Shown here: positions 42,247-50,224 of the stretch, piece after piece
How the letters are laid out: every line of letters starts with the position of its first letter
Numbering within the stretch: the stretch's first letter is position 1
Origin: JBBQZU01 sp041749535
GTDB taxonomy: Bacteria > Bacteroidota > Bacteroidia > Flavobacteriales_D > Cryomorphaceae
NCBI GenBank assembly: GCA_041749535.1
Contig: JBGTBE010000087.1
Coordinates: 1 to 64,000, forward strand
Reading direction: 5' to 3'
DNA length: 64,000 bases
Notes under the pieces: model-generated
The model's input: the letters and a program-made list of their open reading frames with translations, nothing else
Told to the model about the DNA's origin: nothing
Databases searched by the model: none
Made by a program: the position numbers and the translations under genes

Positions 42247-42899
42247 ATTCGGTGTGCCGTTTTTCTTATCACCATGAGTCCATCCCTTACGGGAAAAAGT
42301 ACGTTTTCTACCCTCATATCATGCATTACAAAAGTGTTGAATTCAACCAGTGCAGCGGTATCAGGATCATTTTCTATTTCGGCAGGGTCAATCACCTTTC
42401 CGCTCCAAAGCACATTGTCGGCAATAATTACCGCACCCAAAGGCAGTTGATCAAAAACCAGGTTATAATAATTAAGGTAGTTGGTTTTGTCAGCATCTAT
42501 AAACACCATATCAAAAGGTTCCTTCAGGGAAGGTAAAATGTGCAGTGCATCGCCAATGTGCATGGTTATGCGGCCTTCATTTCCAGTAAGGGCGACATAT
42601 TTTTGCACCAGTGGCTGTAGCTCTTCATTGATGTCTATGGTATGAATATGGCCGCTCTCAGCAAGTCCTTCCGCCATGCAAATCGCTGAGTAGCCGGTGT
42701 AGGTGCCAATCTCCAATACCATTTTTGGTTTTATCAGATGGGTGAGCATACTCAATACCCTCCCTTGGAGGTGGCCCGAAAGCATACGGGGCTGCAATAC
42801 CTTCATGTACGTTTCTCTATTGAGTTGGTGCAGGTGAAGGGGTTCTGGCTTGGTGTGCCCCGAAATATAGTTGTCGAGTTGGGGATCTAAAAAGTTCAT
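42243..42899 (-). CDS. O-methyltransferase (SAM-dependent, COMT/CCoAMT-like)
   Basis: A 218-residue class I methyltransferase of the methyltransferase_3 family. MVLEIGTYTGYSAICMAEGL near residue 60 is the SAM-binding loop, HTIDINEELQPLV binds the ribose, and FDMVFIDADKTNYLNYY near residue 135 carries the metal-binding Asp. ADNVLWSGKV follows. Members methylate catechol-like hydroxyl groups using a divalent metal; the substrate here is unknown. Co-transcribed with ltaE downstream; a TACATTTG box at 42934-42941 (minus) could be its promoter. Confidence 0.9.
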   Translation of the reverse strand: MNFLDPQLDNYISGHTKPEPLHLHQLNRETYMKVLQPRMLSGHLQGRVLSMLTHLIKPKMVLEIGTYTGYSAICMAEGLAESGHIHTIDINEELQPLVQKYVALTGNEGRITMHIGDALHILPSLKEPFDMVFIDADKTNYLNYYNLVFDQLPLGAVIIADNVLWSGKVIDPAEIENDPDTAALVEFNTFVMHDMRVENVLFPVRDGLMVIRKTAHRI

Positions 42900-42932
42900 A
42901 CCTGGTAATATTATGTTTTATAGACGGACAAC

Positions 42933-44156
42933 TCAAATGTACACCAAGGTGCTGAGTTTGTTCTCGTCGAAGCACTCATTGGCCACTTGCAGAAGCTGGG
43001 GGGCTGTCACTTCATCAATTTCCCTGAGTATTTCGGCTGTGGTATCGATGCGGTTGAATGTGAGGAGGCTTTTACCAAGGCCCATCATCAGGTTTGCCCC
43101 ACCTTCTGAGGAGAGGGCAAGCTGTCCTTTTAATTGTTCTTTGGCGCGGTGCAGTGCCGTAGCAGTGAGGCTGTTTCGGCGAAGCACATCAAGTTCTTTG
43201 TGTATGAGGGAAGTACTCTTATCGAGGAGTTTCTTATCTGTGCCGAGGTATATGGACACAAAACCAGTATCAGAATAAGGTTGGTACGATGAATCAATGT
43301 TATAGGCAATGCCATGTCGCTCTCTTATGTTCATATTGAGCCTTGAGTTCATTGCAGGTCCGCCCAGATAGTTGAGCAGTAGTACGGCTGGAACACGCAA
43401 AGGGTGATGTATATCATAAGCAGGTCCTCCAATCATAAGATGCGCCTGAAAAGTGTCAAGGTTCACAGTTCTCGATGCAGTGTGAACCTGCTCCACCAAT
43501 TGCCTTTCCCGTTCAGGGGTGCTCAGGGCAAAATGCCCAAAATACTTTTCAGCCCAGCGTATTATCTTGCGGAAGTCTACATTCCCTACACTGCTCAATA
43601 CCATCTCTGAGGTGCAGTACCGCCGGCCAATAAATTTTTGAATATGGTTTCGAGAGAGATTTTGTACACTCTCCTCAGTACCCAGTATGTTGCGGCCTAT
43701 GGGGTGCTGACCGTATAGCAGTTCTTCAAAATCGTCGAAAATCAACTCGGATGGGCTGTCCTGATAGCTCAATATTTCATCAACGATCACATCGCGTTCT
43801 TTGGCAATTTCCTTTTCAGGAAAGGTAGAATTGCTCACAATGTCGCCTATCACTTCCATGGCTCGCTCGAAGTGCACATTTAGGAAGGATGCGTAGATTA
43901 CGGTTTCTTCTTTTGTGGTATAGGCATTGAGTTCCGCACCCACGCTGTCCATTCGGCTCAGTATGTGAAATGCCTTTCTCTTCTTGGTGCCTTTGAAAAA
44001 GCAGTGTTCTATAAAGTGCGCCAGTCCTTGCTCATCTTCGAGTTCGTCCCTCGATCCTGCATTGACTGTAAGGCCCAGATGACTTATTTGGCCATTTTCA
44101 GTGGATTTATGAACAATGCGCAGTCCGTTGGGGAGGGTGTGGATGAGAACTTCCAT
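42933..44156 (-). CDS. M16 family zinc peptidase (insulinase/processing-peptidase type)
   Basis: 407 residues from the ATG at 44156 (MEVLIHTLPNGLRIVH); a TTG ten codons upstream is rejected because the family opens with this strand. The inverted zinc motif HxxEH is in GLAHFIEHCFFKGTKKR near residue 48, with the distal Glu expected in the KEETVIYASFL segment about 75 residues later. The C-terminal inactive M16 domain begins near residue 170 (GRRYCTSEMVLSSVGN). It degrades or processes peptides. Single-domain-pair size suggests a homodimer. A TATCTTTG box lies 8 bases upstream. Confidence 0.93.
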   Translation of the reverse strand: MEVLIHTLPNGLRIVHKSTENGQISHLGLTVNAGSRDELEDEQGLAHFIEHCFFKGTKKRKAFHILSRMDSVGAELNAYTTKEETVIYASFLNVHFERAMEVIGDIVSNSTFPEKEIAKERDVIVDEILSYQDSPSELIFDDFEELLYGQHPIGRNILGTEESVQNLSRNHIQKFIGRRYCTSEMVLSSVGNVDFRKIIRWAEKYFGHFALSTPERERQLVEQVHTASRTVNLDTFQAHLMIGGPAYDIHHPLRVPAVLLLNYLGGPAMNSRLNMNIRERHGIAYNIDSSYQPYSDTGFVSIYLGTDKKLLDKSTSLIHKELDVLRRNSLTATALHRAKEQLKGQLALSSEGGANLMMGLGKSLLTFNRIDTTAEILREIDEVTAPQLLQVANECFDENKLSTLVYI

Positions 44157-44163
44157 AGGGGTG

Positions 44164-44171
44164 CAAAGATA
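44164..44171 (-). promoter_or_regulatory. -7 element before the M16 peptidase gene
   Basis: Minus-strand TATCTTTG fits TAnnTTTG but ends only about 7 bases before the chosen ATG at 44156, implying an almost leaderless transcript. Support is therefore limited. Confidence 0.35.
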
Positions 44172-44218
44172 GATAGTTCGCAACAAGCGAAATGATCAGC
44201 CTGCTATATGTGGTTACA

Positions 44219-45085
44219 TTAATTGCCCAGCAGCTGCATCAGCTCATCCAGTTTGGGAGAAAGGATAATCTCTGTGCGGCGGTTTGATGCTTTTCCTTCG
44301 GGTGTGTCATTGGTGGCCCTTGGCATATATTCACCACGCCCAGCGGCGGTTAGGCGCTTTGGGTCTATTTGTTTGTCGGACAAGATGCGCACTATTGATG
44401 TGGCGCGGGCAGTGCTTAAGTCCCAGTTGTCCTTGAAGGTGGGGGAGTTTTTGATCGGCACATTGTCGGTATGCCCTTCGATGAGAATATCGATGTCGGG
44501 GTTTTTTTGCAATACGTTGGCTAAGGCTGTTATGGCTTCCTCACCTTTGGCTTCTGCCTTCGCACTCCCCGATTTAAAGAGCAGTTTGTCCGACATAGAA
44601 ACATATACTTTGCCATTTTTCACCTCTACGGAAAGCTCATCGGCCTGAAAACCCAGCAATGCATCGCGCAGTATGCTGTTGAGTCGGTTGGTAATGGAGT
44701 CCTGACGGGCTATGATGGCCTGCAGTTCTCTCAGGCTTTTTTCGCGTTCGGCAAGGGTTTTTTCTTTGTTGTCGAGTTGTTCGCTTTTCGCGCGAAGTTC
44801 GGCACTCAGCTGCCCTGCAGTTTTGGTGCTTTCGGCCTTCAGGTTTTCATATTCGGTATTGAGCGTAGCCAGTTCAGTTTGTGTGGATTTCAATTCAGTG
44901 TTTAGACGGGCAGTTTCGGCTTGCTCAGCAGCAAGTGTGGTACACAATGAGTCCCGTTCGCCAAGCACAGCTTTGGTGCGCTTACCGACCATGAGTTGTT
45001 CAGGAGCAGTTTGCCCGCATTCGTAAAAGCTTGCACACGATGTGAGCAGGAGTGAGCCAAGAGCTATGGTAAGTGCGTTTTTCAT
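44219..45085 (-). CDS. OmpA family lipoprotein with coiled coil
   Basis: 288 residues. The signal peptide has a lipobox (LLLTSCAS, Cys about residue 17), so it is an outer-membrane lipoprotein. A long coiled coil spans about residues 45-140 (AEQAETARLNTELKSTQTEL onward). The OmpA_C peptidoglycan-binding domain at about 160-280 contains KLLFKSGSAKAEAKGEEAI, IEGHTDNVPIKN and NWDLSTARATSIVRIL, with the conserved Asp and Arg that hold diaminopimelate. It resembles Pal/YiaD. It is controlled by the promoter at 45102-45132. Confidence 0.92.
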   Translation of the reverse strand: MKNALTIALGSLLLTSCASFYECGQTAPEQLMVGKRTKAVLGERDSLCTTLAAEQAETARLNTELKSTQTELATLNTEYENLKAESTKTAGQLSAELRAKSEQLDNKEKTLAEREKSLRELQAIIARQDSITNRLNSILRDALLGFQADELSVEVKNGKVYVSMSDKLLFKSGSAKAEAKGEEAITALANVLQKNPDIDILIEGHTDNVPIKNSPTFKDNWDLSTARATSIVRILSDKQIDPKRLTAAGRGEYMPRATNDTPEGKASNRRTEIILSPKLDELMQLLGN

Positions 45086-45101
45086 CTCAGTGTATTTGTT
45101 G

Positions 45102-45132
45102 CAAACCTAGCACAGCGCTTCATTTCACACAA
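45102..45132 (-). promoter_or_regulatory. Bacteroidota promoter of the OmpA-type lipoprotein gene
   Basis: On the minus strand, TTG (45132-45130), a 20-base spacer and TAGGTTTG (45109-45102) match the two-part promoter. The box ends 16 bases before the ATG at 45085. Confidence 0.55.
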
Positions 45133-45304
45133 CCTCGTAGGCTAGAAGTTTACCACAATATCATCAACACCTGAAGTGCCTTCGTTCCTTTTGTGTGTTG
45201 GGGATTTATAACAAATTGGTCGACCCAAGTCCATCCCATTCATAAGGTTTAGCGTATTATTCCGTTATCACTCCACCCTCATCACCTTTCAATTCTGCAC
45301 CGGC

Positions 45305-45586
45305 ATGCCGTCTATAGATGGTGTAAGTAAGCATGCCTTGAGGCAAATTAAGACCATCTATGGTGAAGATGCTGCCCATTTTGAACTGCTGGCTTTCCGC
45401 ATGGCGGCCGAGGAGGCCGAAGAAATCAATGCTCACAAGCTGGTATTTAGGAATATCTGCACGGAAGCGGAAAGAAAGTTCGCAGGAGAAGGAATTGGGG
45501 TTAACTGCCCCATTTGTTTACCCCAAACCAAAGCTCAGAATCCAGATGTAATCTCTGTAGGAATTACAAAAATGCGTACCAAATAG
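45305..45586 (+). CDS. small hypothetical protein, doubtful
   Basis: A 93-residue reading frame from an ATG. It reads MPSIDGVSKHALRQIKTIYG and continues with a Glu/Ala-rich helical stretch (FRMAAEEAEEINAHKLVF) and VNCPICLPQTKAQNP near the end. Amino-acid composition is compatible with a real protein, but I recognise no family and see no promoter box or ribosome site. It is isolated between the OmpA-type gene and the toxin-antitoxin pair, in an otherwise non-coding stretch of about 560 bases. It could be a remnant or chance frame. Confidence 0.3.
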   Translation: MPSIDGVSKHALRQIKTIYGEDAAHFELLAFRMAAEEAEEINAHKLVFRNICTEAERKFAGEGIGVNCPICLPQTKAQNPDVISVGITKMRTK

Positions 45587-45647
45587 CCGTCAGTGTTATG
45601 TAGGCATTGTTATCTTGCTGCTTTGTTCCTACTACATCCTTCTTTCT

Positions 45648-46103
45648 TCATCCCACCAAGCGTTCATCAAATGTAAAATCTGATATTCTAATAATCCTCA
45701 CCATCTTCATATCCTTATGGCTTGGGTTGATGAGTAAGTTGTAGTCGCCAGGTACCACGGCTGAAGGAACCTTCATCAAAAGAAATTTGCCTTGTTCTAT
45801 AAATTCGTCTCCTATTTTCTGGGATGCTGCTGAAGGTGGGATTGCATTCCAGCTGTCACGCAATTTTTCCGGGGTATAGATATGTAGATTTGCAATAGAA
45901 ATTTCCAACTCTATGAGTTGGTACCCATCAGGGGCGATAGCTAGAGGAGTGTGAACCGCTACTTCGAGCACAGTGAGCGCCCTTGATTCGGAAGTATAAA
46001 TCACGGCAACACCCGGGCTGTTCCACCTGCCGCCGTATAGAAATGCTCCCATTCCCGATAAATCAGCAGCGTGTGCAGCTTTGGCAAGCCGGTATACGAT
46101 CAT
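45648..46103 (-). CDS. RES-domain toxin
   Basis: 151 residues, the typical size of type II toxins with a RES domain, which degrade or ADP-ribosylate NAD-linked targets. IVYRLAKAAHAADLSG carries the conserved Arg (R5). GGRWNSPGVAVIYTSES is the central motif, and LTVLEVAVH carries the conserved Glu (E47). PSAVVPGDYNLLINPSH holds the late Ser and the NxxxNP-like ending. All three signature residues that name the family (Arg, Glu, Ser) appear present, so it should be active. Its start overlaps the antitoxin stop by four bases, as in ParST/Xre-RES operons. Confidence 0.9.
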   Translation of the reverse strand: MIVYRLAKAAHAADLSGMGAFLYGGRWNSPGVAVIYTSESRALTVLEVAVHTPLAIAPDGYQLIELEISIANLHIYTPEKLRDSWNAIPPSAASQKIGDEFIEQGKFLLMKVPSAVVPGDYNLLINPSHKDMKMVRIIRISDFTFDERLVG

Positions 46104-46531
46104 GCCAAAACGCCGTGTTCTATGCGCCCCAATTCATTGTTTAGAAGCTGAATACCAATAGAATTATCGAGGAACGACTTTGGTGAATGCCCACCCAGCG
46201 CTACCGAAGGCAATTCGAGCCAATGATCGAATTTAGGCTTATTGCCAAATACATCAAGACCGCGCTTATAGAGCCGGCTGATCTCAACAATTTTTTCGGA
46301 TTGAAGCGCATCAAAGTTCTTTTGGTCTTTTTTGTAGCGCTGCATACTCCGCTCCGATAAGTGCAAGAAGGCCGACCAATCCTGAGAAGTAAAAGGGCTC
46401 AGCCTCACGATGTGCTCAAAGATGGCAAAACTCACACCTGCGCGTATTTTGTGGATAAGCGTGAGAATATCGCTTTCGAGAATATGACCATAGGCCACAG
46501 CTGGCTCAGAGATTATATTTCTTTTTTTCAT
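46100..46531 (-). CDS. Xre/MbcA/ParS-type antitoxin
   Basis: 143 residues from the ATG at 46531 (MKKRNIISEPAVAYG); a TTG at 46564 would start inside the operator-like repeat. The N-terminal helix-turn-helix region is followed by the DUF2384 (MbcA/ParS/Xre toxin-binding) domain at about 70-143: LYKRGLDVFGNKPKFDHWLE, then PSVALGGHSPKSFLDNSIGI. It neutralises the RES toxin and is expected to repress its own operon. It precedes the toxin, the usual order. Confidence 0.9.
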   Translation of the reverse strand: MKKRNIISEPAVAYGHILESDILTLIHKIRAGVSFAIFEHIVRLSPFTSQDWSAFLHLSERSMQRYKKDQKNFDALQSEKIVEISRLYKRGLDVFGNKPKFDHWLELPSVALGGHSPKSFLDNSIGIQLLNNELGRIEHGVLA

Positions 46532-46554
46532 ACCCAAATGTAAAGCTAATTTTC

Positions 46555-46581
46555 CAAATGGCAAAATATATACGCCATTTG
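46555..46581 (-). promoter_or_regulatory. operator-like inverted repeat of the toxin-antitoxin operon
   Basis: CAAATGGC (46555-46562) and GCCATTTG (46574-46581) form a perfect 8-bp inverted repeat with an AT-rich 11-base spacer, immediately upstream of the antitoxin ATG at 46531. A third CAAATG half-site lies at 46535-46540. Its position fits autorepression by the antitoxin. Confidence 0.6.
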
Positions 46582-46587
46582 TCGCAC

Positions 46588-46616
46588 AAAAAAAACAGCC
46601 TTCTTTTGGATGGCTG
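46588..46616 (-). terminator. terminator of the beta-oxidation operon
   Basis: On the minus strand CAGCC (part of GGCAGCC) pairs with GGCTG around an 11-base loop, followed by eight T residues (46595-46588). It lies 28 bases after the acyl-CoA dehydrogenase stop and insulates the toxin-antitoxin promoter. Confidence 0.7.
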
Positions 46617-46643
46617 CCTTTTGCTTTTTTGTGTGATGGAAGA

Positions 46644-48437
46644 TCAGTAACAGTACTTGCCTTCTGATATCAGTTTTTGGGCAATTTGCTGTCGCAGGGC
46701 TTTTACATTGATATCTTCACATTTGGTAAACCGCTTCAGTCCCATCAGCATCATGCGCTGCTCATCGCCTTCTACAAAGGAGTTGATGGCATCTTTGCCA
46801 GCTTTGTGAATTCGGTCTGCACAGTCGTATAGCCATACTTGCGTCATGGCAATTTGATCGGCAGCAGCGGCTTCGCCCTGCATTTCAATTATCTTGCGGG
46901 TGCGCAGCAGGGCCGATTCAGCGGCGTATGTCCATATCACCATATCGGCAATATTCATAAGTACTTCCTGCTCTTTAGCCAGGGTTTGCATCAGTTTTTG
47001 CGCAGCCGAGCCAGCCACCATGAGCACGGTTTTCTTGAAGTTCTCTATAAGCTTGGTCTCTTTGCTAAAAGGTTTTCCATCTCCACTTCCTGAATCAGGA
47101 ATAGACATGAGTTCGCCCGCTACTTTCATTGCTGGGCCCATCAGGTCGAGTTGCCCTTTCATGGCTTTGCGGATAAGCATATCAACGGTAAGAATGCGGT
47201 TTATTTCGTTCGTTCCTTCGAATATGCGGTTTATACGTGCATCGCGGTACCCACGCTCCACACGAGTTTCAGCGCTGTAGCCCATGCCTCCGTATATCTG
47301 TACCGCCTCATCCACCACATAGTCGAGACATTCAGAACCAAATACCTTCATCATAGCGCACTCGGCAGCATATTCTTCAATTCCCTTAAGTATGGCATCT
47401 GATTTTGGCATGCCTGAAGCCGCATGGCTGTTGATTGCATCTTCAATATTTTGGGCAACACGGTACGTTGCAGATTCAAGCACATAAGTGCGTATGGCCT
47501 GCTCAGCCAATTTAAACCTGATGGCACCGTATTTAGAAATGGGGCGGCCAAATTGATTGCGTTCATTGGCATATTGTACGGAATGGTCTATGCTGTCCTT
47601 CATACCGCCAAGCACACCCGCAGCAAGTTTGATGCGGCCTATATTCAAAATGTTGAGCGCGATTTTGAAACCGGCTTCCCGCTCGTTCAGCATATTTTCA
47701 ACCGGTACTTTGCAGTCGTTGAAAAACACTTGTCGTGTGGAACTGCCCTTTATCCCCATCTTTTTCTCTTCGGGGTTGAGTTCAATACCGGGCGTGCCTT
47801 TTTCAACAATAAAAGCACTGAGGTTTTTATCGTCGTCGATTTTTGCGAAAACAATGAATACATGTGCAAAGCCCGAGTTGGTAATCCACATTTTCTGGCC
47901 GTTGATCACGTAGTGCTTGCCATCATCTGTAAGTTTGGCGCGGGTTTTACCTGAATTGGCGTCCGAACCAGAACTGGGCTCAGTAAGGCAGTAACAGGCT
48001 TTCCACTCACCTGTGGCGAGCTTGGTCACGTATTTTTTCTTTTGTTCTTCGTTGCCATAATACAATATAGGCAGGGTACCGATACCGGTATGTGCCCCAT
48101 ATGCCACCGAGAAAGAATGTCCTGATCCCAGGGCTTCTGCAGCGAGCATACTCGATTTAAAATCGAGACCGAGGCCACCGTACTCTTCAGGGATGCTTAC
48201 ACCCAGAAGGCCCAGCTCTCCTGCCTTGTTCAGAGCACCTTCCATAAACCCCGCTTCCATGCTGTCCATGCGGTCGAGATTCGGAATTATTTCGGCATTG
48301 AGAAAATCAATACATGACTGTGCAATCATGCGATGTTCTTCACTCCACTCTTCGGGTATGAAAATTTCAGATGGTTCTGTGGCCCTGATTAGAAATTCGC
48401 CTCCGCGAATGGCGTTTTTATTTGTTGTGGCTTCCAT
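46644..48437 (-). CDS. acyl-CoA dehydrogenase (long, VLCAD/FadE-like type)
   Basis: 597 residues, longer than the roughly 380 of short-chain enzymes because of a C-terminal helical extension (about 430-597). FAD-dependent first step of beta-oxidation. YCLTEPSSGSDANSGKTRA near residue 153 and MWITNSGFAHVFIVFAKID near residue 185 are the flavin-binding motifs. The catalytic-loop region YGGMGYSAETRVERGYRDAR near residue 385 leads into INRIFEGTNEINRILTVDML. It is the last gene of the operon, 20 bases after the thiolase, and is followed by a terminator. Confidence 0.94.
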   Translation of the reverse strand: MEATTNKNAIRGGEFLIRATEPSEIFIPEEWSEEHRMIAQSCIDFLNAEIIPNLDRMDSMEAGFMEGALNKAGELGLLGVSIPEEYGGLGLDFKSSMLAAEALGSGHSFSVAYGAHTGIGTLPILYYGNEEQKKKYVTKLATGEWKACYCLTEPSSGSDANSGKTRAKLTDDGKHYVINGQKMWITNSGFAHVFIVFAKIDDDKNLSAFIVEKGTPGIELNPEEKKMGIKGSSTRQVFFNDCKVPVENMLNEREAGFKIALNILNIGRIKLAAGVLGGMKDSIDHSVQYANERNQFGRPISKYGAIRFKLAEQAIRTYVLESATYRVAQNIEDAINSHAASGMPKSDAILKGIEEYAAECAMMKVFGSECLDYVVDEAVQIYGGMGYSAETRVERGYRDARINRIFEGTNEINRILTVDMLIRKAMKGQLDLMGPAMKVAGELMSIPDSGSGDGKPFSKETKLIENFKKTVLMVAGSAAQKLMQTLAKEQEVLMNIADMVIWTYAAESALLRTRKIIEMQGEAAAADQIAMTQVWLYDCADRIHKAGKDAINSFVEGDEQRMMLMGLKRFTKCEDINVKALRQQIAQKLISEGKYCY

Positions 48438-48457
48438 GGCTTATTGCTTTTGGCTTT

Positions 48458-49633
48458 TTAATTTAACAATTCGAATACTCCTGCAGCACCTTGTCCGGTG
48501 CCCACACACATCGTAACTATTCCGTATTTGTTTTTTCTACGGCGCATCTCATTGAATAGTTGTACGCTGAGCTTGGCACCTGTACAACCAAGCGGATGCC
48601 CTAGCGCTATGGCACCTCCGTTTACATTCACTATTTCGGGGTTAAGATTCAGTTCCCGCACTATGGCCACCGACTGCGAAGCAAAAGCCTCATTGAGCTC
48701 TATCAGGTCAATGTCGTTTTGTTTGAGCCCTGCTTTTTCAATGGCTTTGGGAATGGCATAAATAGGCCCCACACCCATAATACGCGGCTCAAGACCTACT
48801 ACATGGTAGCTCTTTAATTGAGCGATTGGTGTGATGTTGTGTTTTTTGAGAAATGCCTCTGAAACAACCATTACGAAGGCTGCCCCGTCAGAAGTTTGAG
48901 AGGCATTGCCGGCAGTAACTGATCCCCTGGCATCAAATACGGGCCGGAGTTTGGCGAGGGCATCTATGGTGGTTTCCCTGCGGGGACCTTCGTCAGTATC
49001 TACAGTGTACTTGCGGCTTTGGCGCTTGTCGTTTTTCACGAAAATTTCTTCCACTTCTATAGGTACGATTTCATCTTTGAATTTACCTGTGTCGATAGCG
49101 GCTGCAGCGCGCATGTTCGATTGGTATGCAAACTGGTCCTGGTCTTCGCGGCTCACTTTGTAGTCGCGGGCTACGGCTTCTGCTGTGAGGCCCATCCCCC
49201 AATACCAATCCGTATTGTTTTTAGCGACAGCCGCGTTTGGAACCAGGCGCCACCCACCGAAAGGTATGGGTGACATGGTTTCCACACCTCCGGCAATAAT
49301 GCAGTCGCTCATACCGCTGTGGATTTTTGCAGAAGCTATGGCGATGGTCTCCAATCCTGAGGAGCAGTAGCGGTTTACGGTCATGCCCGGTACCTTATCG
49401 GTATTGAGTCCCATCAGCGAAATCATTCTGCCTATGTTCAGTCCCTGCTCGGCTTCGGGTGTGGCATTTCCAACAATTACATCGTCAATTTCATCGGGTG
49501 CAATTGAAGGAAGAGTACCCATCATGTGCGTGATTACTTTCGCTGCTAAATCATCAGCGCGCATGAATTTGAAAACACCACGAGGGGCCTTGCCAACTGC
49601 TGTCCGGTATGCTGAAACTATATAAGCGTTCAT
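48458..49633 (-). CDS. fadA: acetyl-CoA C-acyltransferase (3-ketoacyl-CoA thiolase)
   Basis: 391 residues; final step of beta-oxidation, releasing acetyl-CoA. The acylated cysteine is in VNRYCSSGLETIA near residue 90, and AGGVETMSPIPFGG follows. GGAIALGHPLGCTGAK carries the active His near residue 347, and MCVGTGQGAAGVFELL carries the second Cys near residue 377. It pairs with the FadB-type enzyme encoded upstream; a four-helix-bundle gene lies between them. The ATG at 49633 lies 17 bases downstream of the repeat bordering that insertion. Confidence 0.95.
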   Translation of the reverse strand: MNAYIVSAYRTAVGKAPRGVFKFMRADDLAAKVITHMMGTLPSIAPDEIDDVIVGNATPEAEQGLNIGRMISLMGLNTDKVPGMTVNRYCSSGLETIAIASAKIHSGMSDCIIAGGVETMSPIPFGGWRLVPNAAVAKNNTDWYWGMGLTAEAVARDYKVSREDQDQFAYQSNMRAAAAIDTGKFKDEIVPIEVEEIFVKNDKRQSRKYTVDTDEGPRRETTIDALAKLRPVFDARGSVTAGNASQTSDGAAFVMVVSEAFLKKHNITPIAQLKSYHVVGLEPRIMGVGPIYAIPKAIEKAGLKQNDIDLIELNEAFASQSVAIVRELNLNPEIVNVNGGAIALGHPLGCTGAKLSVQLFNEMRRRKNKYGIVTMCVGTGQGAAGVFELLN

Positions 49634-49649
49634 TTTTTTTTGATTGTAT

Positions 49650-49674
49650 CAAGTACTAAGTACCAAGTACAAAG
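49650..49674. repeat. left border repeat of the four-helix-bundle gene
   Basis: A run of GTACT/AAGTAC-type units (CAAGTACTAAGTACCAAGTA, then CAAAG). On the minus strand it begins CTTTGTACTTGGTACTTAGT, and CTTTGTACTT is repeated on the plus strand at the right border, so the two borders are imperfect inverted copies. Confidence 0.6.
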
Positions 49675-49684
49675 AATTGATGGG

Positions 49685-50167
49685 TTAATACTCTGGTTTA
49701 GTGTTGTACTTCGAATTTTTTTGATCAAGATATTGGGGGACATTATCATCATTAAATTTATGATTGATTTGATAAATTTCTTCAACATCATTCACATAAT
49801 TAGACTTTTGACCTCCGTTATCAAGGTGTTGCTGAAATTTGAAAATCATGTTTCCAATGTTTGCAATGCGATGCGAAAACTTTGAGTGGAGCTCATGATC
49901 GATCAGCCCAAGTCTAAGACAAATTTCTAATTGGGTATCTACTTCGAATAGAGAACCGTTTGCAATACTCAGAAATCTCTTAAAGTCAATCGCGCTGTTT
50001 CGGCCAGCTCCTTCTGCAATATTGCTCGCTACAGAAACTGCAGCCCGCTTTAACTGCTCCGAAATCCCGTATCGTTCACCAGACGGGAATTGTCGGACAC
50101 ATTGAGCAATTTCAACAGCCAGTTTCACTGCTTCTTGCCATACTTTTAGTTCTCTATATCTATGCAT
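49685..50167 (-). CDS. four helix bundle protein (23S rRNA intervening-sequence / S23 family)
   Basis: 160 residues. Residues 1-120 match the four-helix-bundle family first found in 23S rRNA intervening sequences and related to the Avd accessory protein of diversity-generating retroelements. YRELKVWQEAVKLAVEIAQ opens helix 1, ISEQLKRAAVSVASNIAEGA opens helix 2 and RFLSIANGSLFEVDTQLEIC opens helix 3. A 40-residue charged tail (DVEEIYQINHKFNDDN) is extra. No rRNA or reverse transcriptase is nearby. The gene sits alone inside the beta-oxidation operon between two sets of GTACTT repeats and looks inserted. Molecular function unknown. Confidence 0.88.
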   Translation of the reverse strand: MHRYRELKVWQEAVKLAVEIAQCVRQFPSGERYGISEQLKRAAVSVASNIAEGAGRNSAIDFKRFLSIANGSLFEVDTQLEICLRLGLIDHELHSKFSHRIANIGNMIFKFQQHLDNGGQKSNYVNDVEEIYQINHKFNDDNVPQYLDQKNSKYNTKPEY

Positions 50168-50189
50168 AATTCTATTTTTTTGTGTCTTT

Positions 50190-50224
50190 CAGTACTTAAT
50201 ACTTAATACTTTGTACTTAATACT
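50190..50224. repeat. right border repeat of the four-helix-bundle gene
   Basis: AGTACTTAATACTTAATACT then TTGTACTTAATACT: three to four TACTTAATACT-type units, the last overlapping the TAG stop codon of fadB (50223-50225). It is the inverted counterpart of the repeat at 49650-49674. Confidence 0.6.

Noticed and set aside
46532..46564. Upstream TTG start for the antitoxin
   Set aside because: It falls inside the inverted repeat proposed as operator, and a good ATG follows at 46531.
47424..47954. 176-residue plus-strand frame over acyl-CoA dehydrogenase
   Set aside because: Antisense shadow; the minus strand encodes intact catalytic motifs.
49685..50167. Diversity-generating retroelement accessory gene (Avd)
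   Set aside because: No reverse transcriptase, template repeat or variable repeat lies nearby; only the four-helix-bundle fold is shared.
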